Shown here: positions 5,653 to 6,598 of the stretch, in pieces
How the letters are laid out: every line of letters starts with the position of its first letter
Position numbering within the stretch: the first letter of the stretch is position 1
Source: JACDAN01 sp035711385
Lineage (GTDB): Bacteria; Actinomycetota; Thermoleophilia; Gaiellales; Gaiellaceae
DNA length: 6,598 nt
NCBI GenBank assembly: GCA_035711385.1
Contig: DASTCG010000082.1
Location: 1 to 6,598, forward strand
Direction of reading: 5' to 3'
Made by a program: the position numbers and the translations under genes
The notes under the pieces: model-generated
Database searches by the model: none
The model's input: the letters and a program-made list of their open reading frames with translations, nothing else
What the model was told of the DNA's origin: nothing

Positions 5653-5658
5653 CTCCTC
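5653..5658 (-). promoter_or_regulatory. Shine-Dalgarno of khpA
   Basis: GAGGAG on the minus strand lies six bases before the khpA ATG. It confirms that start and contrasts with rimM and trmD, which have no such site. Confidence 0.75.
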
Positions 5659-5670
5659 GCCCGCGCTCGC

Positions 5671-5691
5671 GGGGGAAACCCTGTTTCCCCC
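5671..5691 (-). other. Perfect hairpin C in the rpsP-khpA gap
   Basis: GGGGGAAAC and GTTTCCCCC form a perfect 9-bp stem around a 3-base loop. On the transcript it lies about 24 bases before the khpA start. No U-tract follows, so it is not a classic intrinsic terminator. It shares its GGGAAAC/GTTTCCC arms with the hairpin at 5742-5763. A role as an RNA-processing site, attenuator or protein-binding site is possible but unproven. Confidence 0.7.
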
Positions 5692-5717
5692 ACGTGCCCC
5701 CGTCTTCTCTCGAGGTG

Positions 5718-5732
5718 ACGCCCCGCGGGCGT
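5718..5732 (-). other. Short GC-rich hairpin B in the rpsP-khpA gap
   Basis: ACGCCC and GGGCGT form a 6-bp stem with a 3-base loop. Such stems arise readily by chance in GC-rich DNA. It is listed because it lies between the two matching hairpins. Function is unknown. Confidence 0.35.
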
Positions 5733-5741
5733 AAGAACAGG

Positions 5742-5763
5742 CGGGAAACCTCCCGGTTTCCCG
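5742..5763 (-). other. Perfect hairpin A in the rpsP-khpA gap
   Basis: CGGGAAACC and GGTTTCCCG pair over 9 bp around a 4-base loop. On the transcript it is followed by CCTGTTCTTACG, which is only weakly U-rich. It could be a weak terminator or stabiliser downstream of rpsP. Its arms match those of the hairpin at 5671-5691. Confidence 0.65.
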
Positions 5764-5787
5764 AAGCCCTTCCCCCGGCCTGTCGAT

Positions 5788-5809
5788 GTCGAAGGCTCAC
5801 GCCTTCGAC
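5788..5809 (-). terminator. Hairpin spanning the rpsP stop codon
   Basis: GTCGAAGGC and GCCTTCGAC form a perfect 9-bp stem with loop TCAC (plus strand). The rpsP TGA lies in the loop. It may end or stabilise the ffh-rpsP message. No T-run follows on the minus strand, so a terminator role is tentative; a U-less terminator or a 3'-end stabiliser fits equally well. Confidence 0.4.
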
Positions 5810-6057
5810 GTCTCCATGCCAATGTTCTTCGCCTTCAGCAGGCGCGCGACGGTGTTGGAGGGCTGGGCGCCCTTGCCGAGCCACTCGCGCACCTTCTCCT
5901 CGTCGAACTCGATCGTCGAGGGGTCGGTCTGCGGGTTGTACCGCCCGACGATCTCGATGAACCTGCCGTCCCGCGGCGACCGCGAGTCGGCGACGACGAC
6001 GCGGTAGATCGGGTTCTTCTTCGACCCGACCCGCGTCAGTCTCATCCGTACTGCCAT
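5797..6057 (-). CDS. rpsP: 30S ribosomal protein S16
   Basis: S16 is a small assembly protein of the 30S body. The 86 residues are complete and typical: MAVRMRLTRVGSKKNPIYR (1-19), VVVADSRSPRDGRFIEIVG (20-38), RYNPQT (39-44), FDEEKVREWLGKGAQPSNTV (51-70) and a short lysine-containing tail. The ATG at 6055-6057 is fixed by AGGAGG four bases upstream. That site lies inside the last codons of ffh, whose stop ends one base before the rpsP ATG, so the two are probably co-translated. The stop codon sits in the loop of a 9-bp hairpin. Confidence 0.98.
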   Translation of the reverse strand: MAVRMRLTRVGSKKNPIYRVVVADSRSPRDGRFIEIVGRYNPQTDPSTIEFDEEKVREWLGKGAQPSNTVARLLKAKNIGMETSKA

Positions 6058-6058
6058 C

Positions 6059-6598
6059 TCACCTCCTCGGTTGCGTCAGCTCAGGCGGGAGCCCGGGCAT
6101 CTTGCCCTTCCCCATCTGCTTCATCATCTTCTGCATCTGCTTCCGCGCCGACAGCAGCTTGTTCACCTGCTGGACGTCGGTGCCGCTGCCGGCGGCGATC
6201 CGCTTCCGCCGCGAGCCGTCGATCAGGTGCGGCATCCGGCGCTCCATCGGCGTCATCGAGAGGACGATCGCCTCGACGCGCGAGAGCTCCTTGTCGTCGA
6301 CGTCGATTCCCTTCAGCTGGCTTCCCAGACCGGGGATCATCGAGAGGACGCCCTTCAGCGGCCCCATCTTCCGCAGCATCCGGTAGCTCGTCAGGAAGTC
6401 GTCGAAGCTGAACTCCCCGGCTCGCATCCGGGCCTCCAGCGCGGCCTGGTCCTCTTCGGTCGCGGCCTCCTCGGCCTTCTCGATCAGGGTCATGACGTCG
6501 CCCATGCCCAGGATCCGCGAGGCCATTCGGTCGGGGTAGAAGTACTCGAGCTGGTCGAGCTTCTCGCCGACGGAGGCGAGCTTGACCGGCTTGCCGGT
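6059..6598 (-). CDS. ffh: Signal recognition particle GTPase Ffh, C-terminal part (runs off right edge)
   Basis: Ffh binds 4.5S RNA and hydrophobic signal sequences and delivers ribosomes to the membrane through FtsY. The last 179 residues are present. The end of the G domain reads TGKPVKLASVGEKLDQLEYF (1-20 of the fragment), then the linker PDRMASRILGMGDVMTLIEKA (22-42). The M domain includes FSFDDFLTSYRMLRKMGPLKGVL (63-85), the RNA-binding SMTPMERRMPHLIDGSRRKR (114-133) with IAAGSG, and the Met-rich helix RKQMQKMMKQM (152-162). The GTP-binding P-loop lies outside the window. The frame stays open to the right edge, so the ATG at 6526 is internal (PDRMASR) and not the start. Confidence 0.97.
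   Translation of the reverse strand, partial: TGKPVKLASVGEKLDQLEYFYPDRMASRILGMGDVMTLIEKAEEAATEEDQAALEARMRAGEFSFDDFLTSYRMLRKMGPLKGVLSMIPGLGSQLKGIDVDDKELSRVEAIVLSMTPMERRMPHLIDGSRRKRIAAGSGTDVQQVNKLLSARKQMQKMMKQMGKGKMPGLPPELTQPRR
6062..6067 (-). promoter_or_regulatory. Shine-Dalgarno of rpsP inside the ffh 3' end
   Basis: AGGAGG on the minus strand doubles as the two final arginine codons of ffh and lies four bases before the rpsP ATG. It is the strongest ribosome-binding site in the window. Confidence 0.85.

Noticed and set aside
5647..5796. Promoter for khpA in the gap
   Set aside because: I saw no convincing -35/-10 pair on the minus strand; the gap is mostly hairpin sequence, so I did not annotate a promoter.

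Overview
This window is about 6.6 kb of very GC-rich bacterial DNA. Every gene I can support lies on the minus strand, so transcription runs from position 6598 towards position 1. The order in that direction is ffh (3' part), rpsP, khpA, rimM, trmD, two tandem lepB genes, rplS, rnhB, yraN, a DNA methyltransferase, and comM (5' part). Apart from the methyltransferase and the doubled lepB, this is the classic ribosome-maturation and protein-export cluster. The GC content, the gene order and the style of the proteins (cysteine-containing signal peptidases, the GSLAGPLV form of RNase HII, the long acidic tail on L19) suggest a deep-branching actinobacterium. Thermoleophilia (Gaiellales or Solirubrobacterales) is my best guess; this is inference, not a database match.

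Right part (4281-6598): translation and export housekeeping. Ffh is the SRP GTPase and RpsP is ribosomal protein S16. KhpA is a small KH-domain RNA-binding protein, RimM matures the 30S subunit and TrmD makes m1G37 in tRNA. The 150-bp gap between rpsP and khpA holds four perfect hairpins. Two of them share the same GGGAAAC/GTTTCCC arms.

Middle (2547-4284): two adjacent type I signal peptidases, about 80% identical by eye, sit between trmD and rplS. They are joined to each other and to trmD by overlapping stop and start codons. A 56-nt block is identical in both copies. L19 carries a roughly 50-residue Ala/Glu-rich tail.

Left part (1-2521): DNA-related genes. RNase HII and YraN overlap by 4 bp. 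Next comes a solitary DNA methyltransferase, with no restriction partner visible in the window, and then the start of comM, the helicase-like competence protein.

The most unusual feature is the start codons. rimM and trmD, which are neighbours, both lack any in-frame ATG, GTG or TTG upstream of their conserved N-terminal motifs. Each has a CTG exactly where the family's first methionine should be. rnhB also has a start problem: family-like residues lie upstream of its only non-overlapping start codon. No mobile element, CRISPR array, tRNA or rRNA was seen. The plus-strand open frames are shadows of the real genes.
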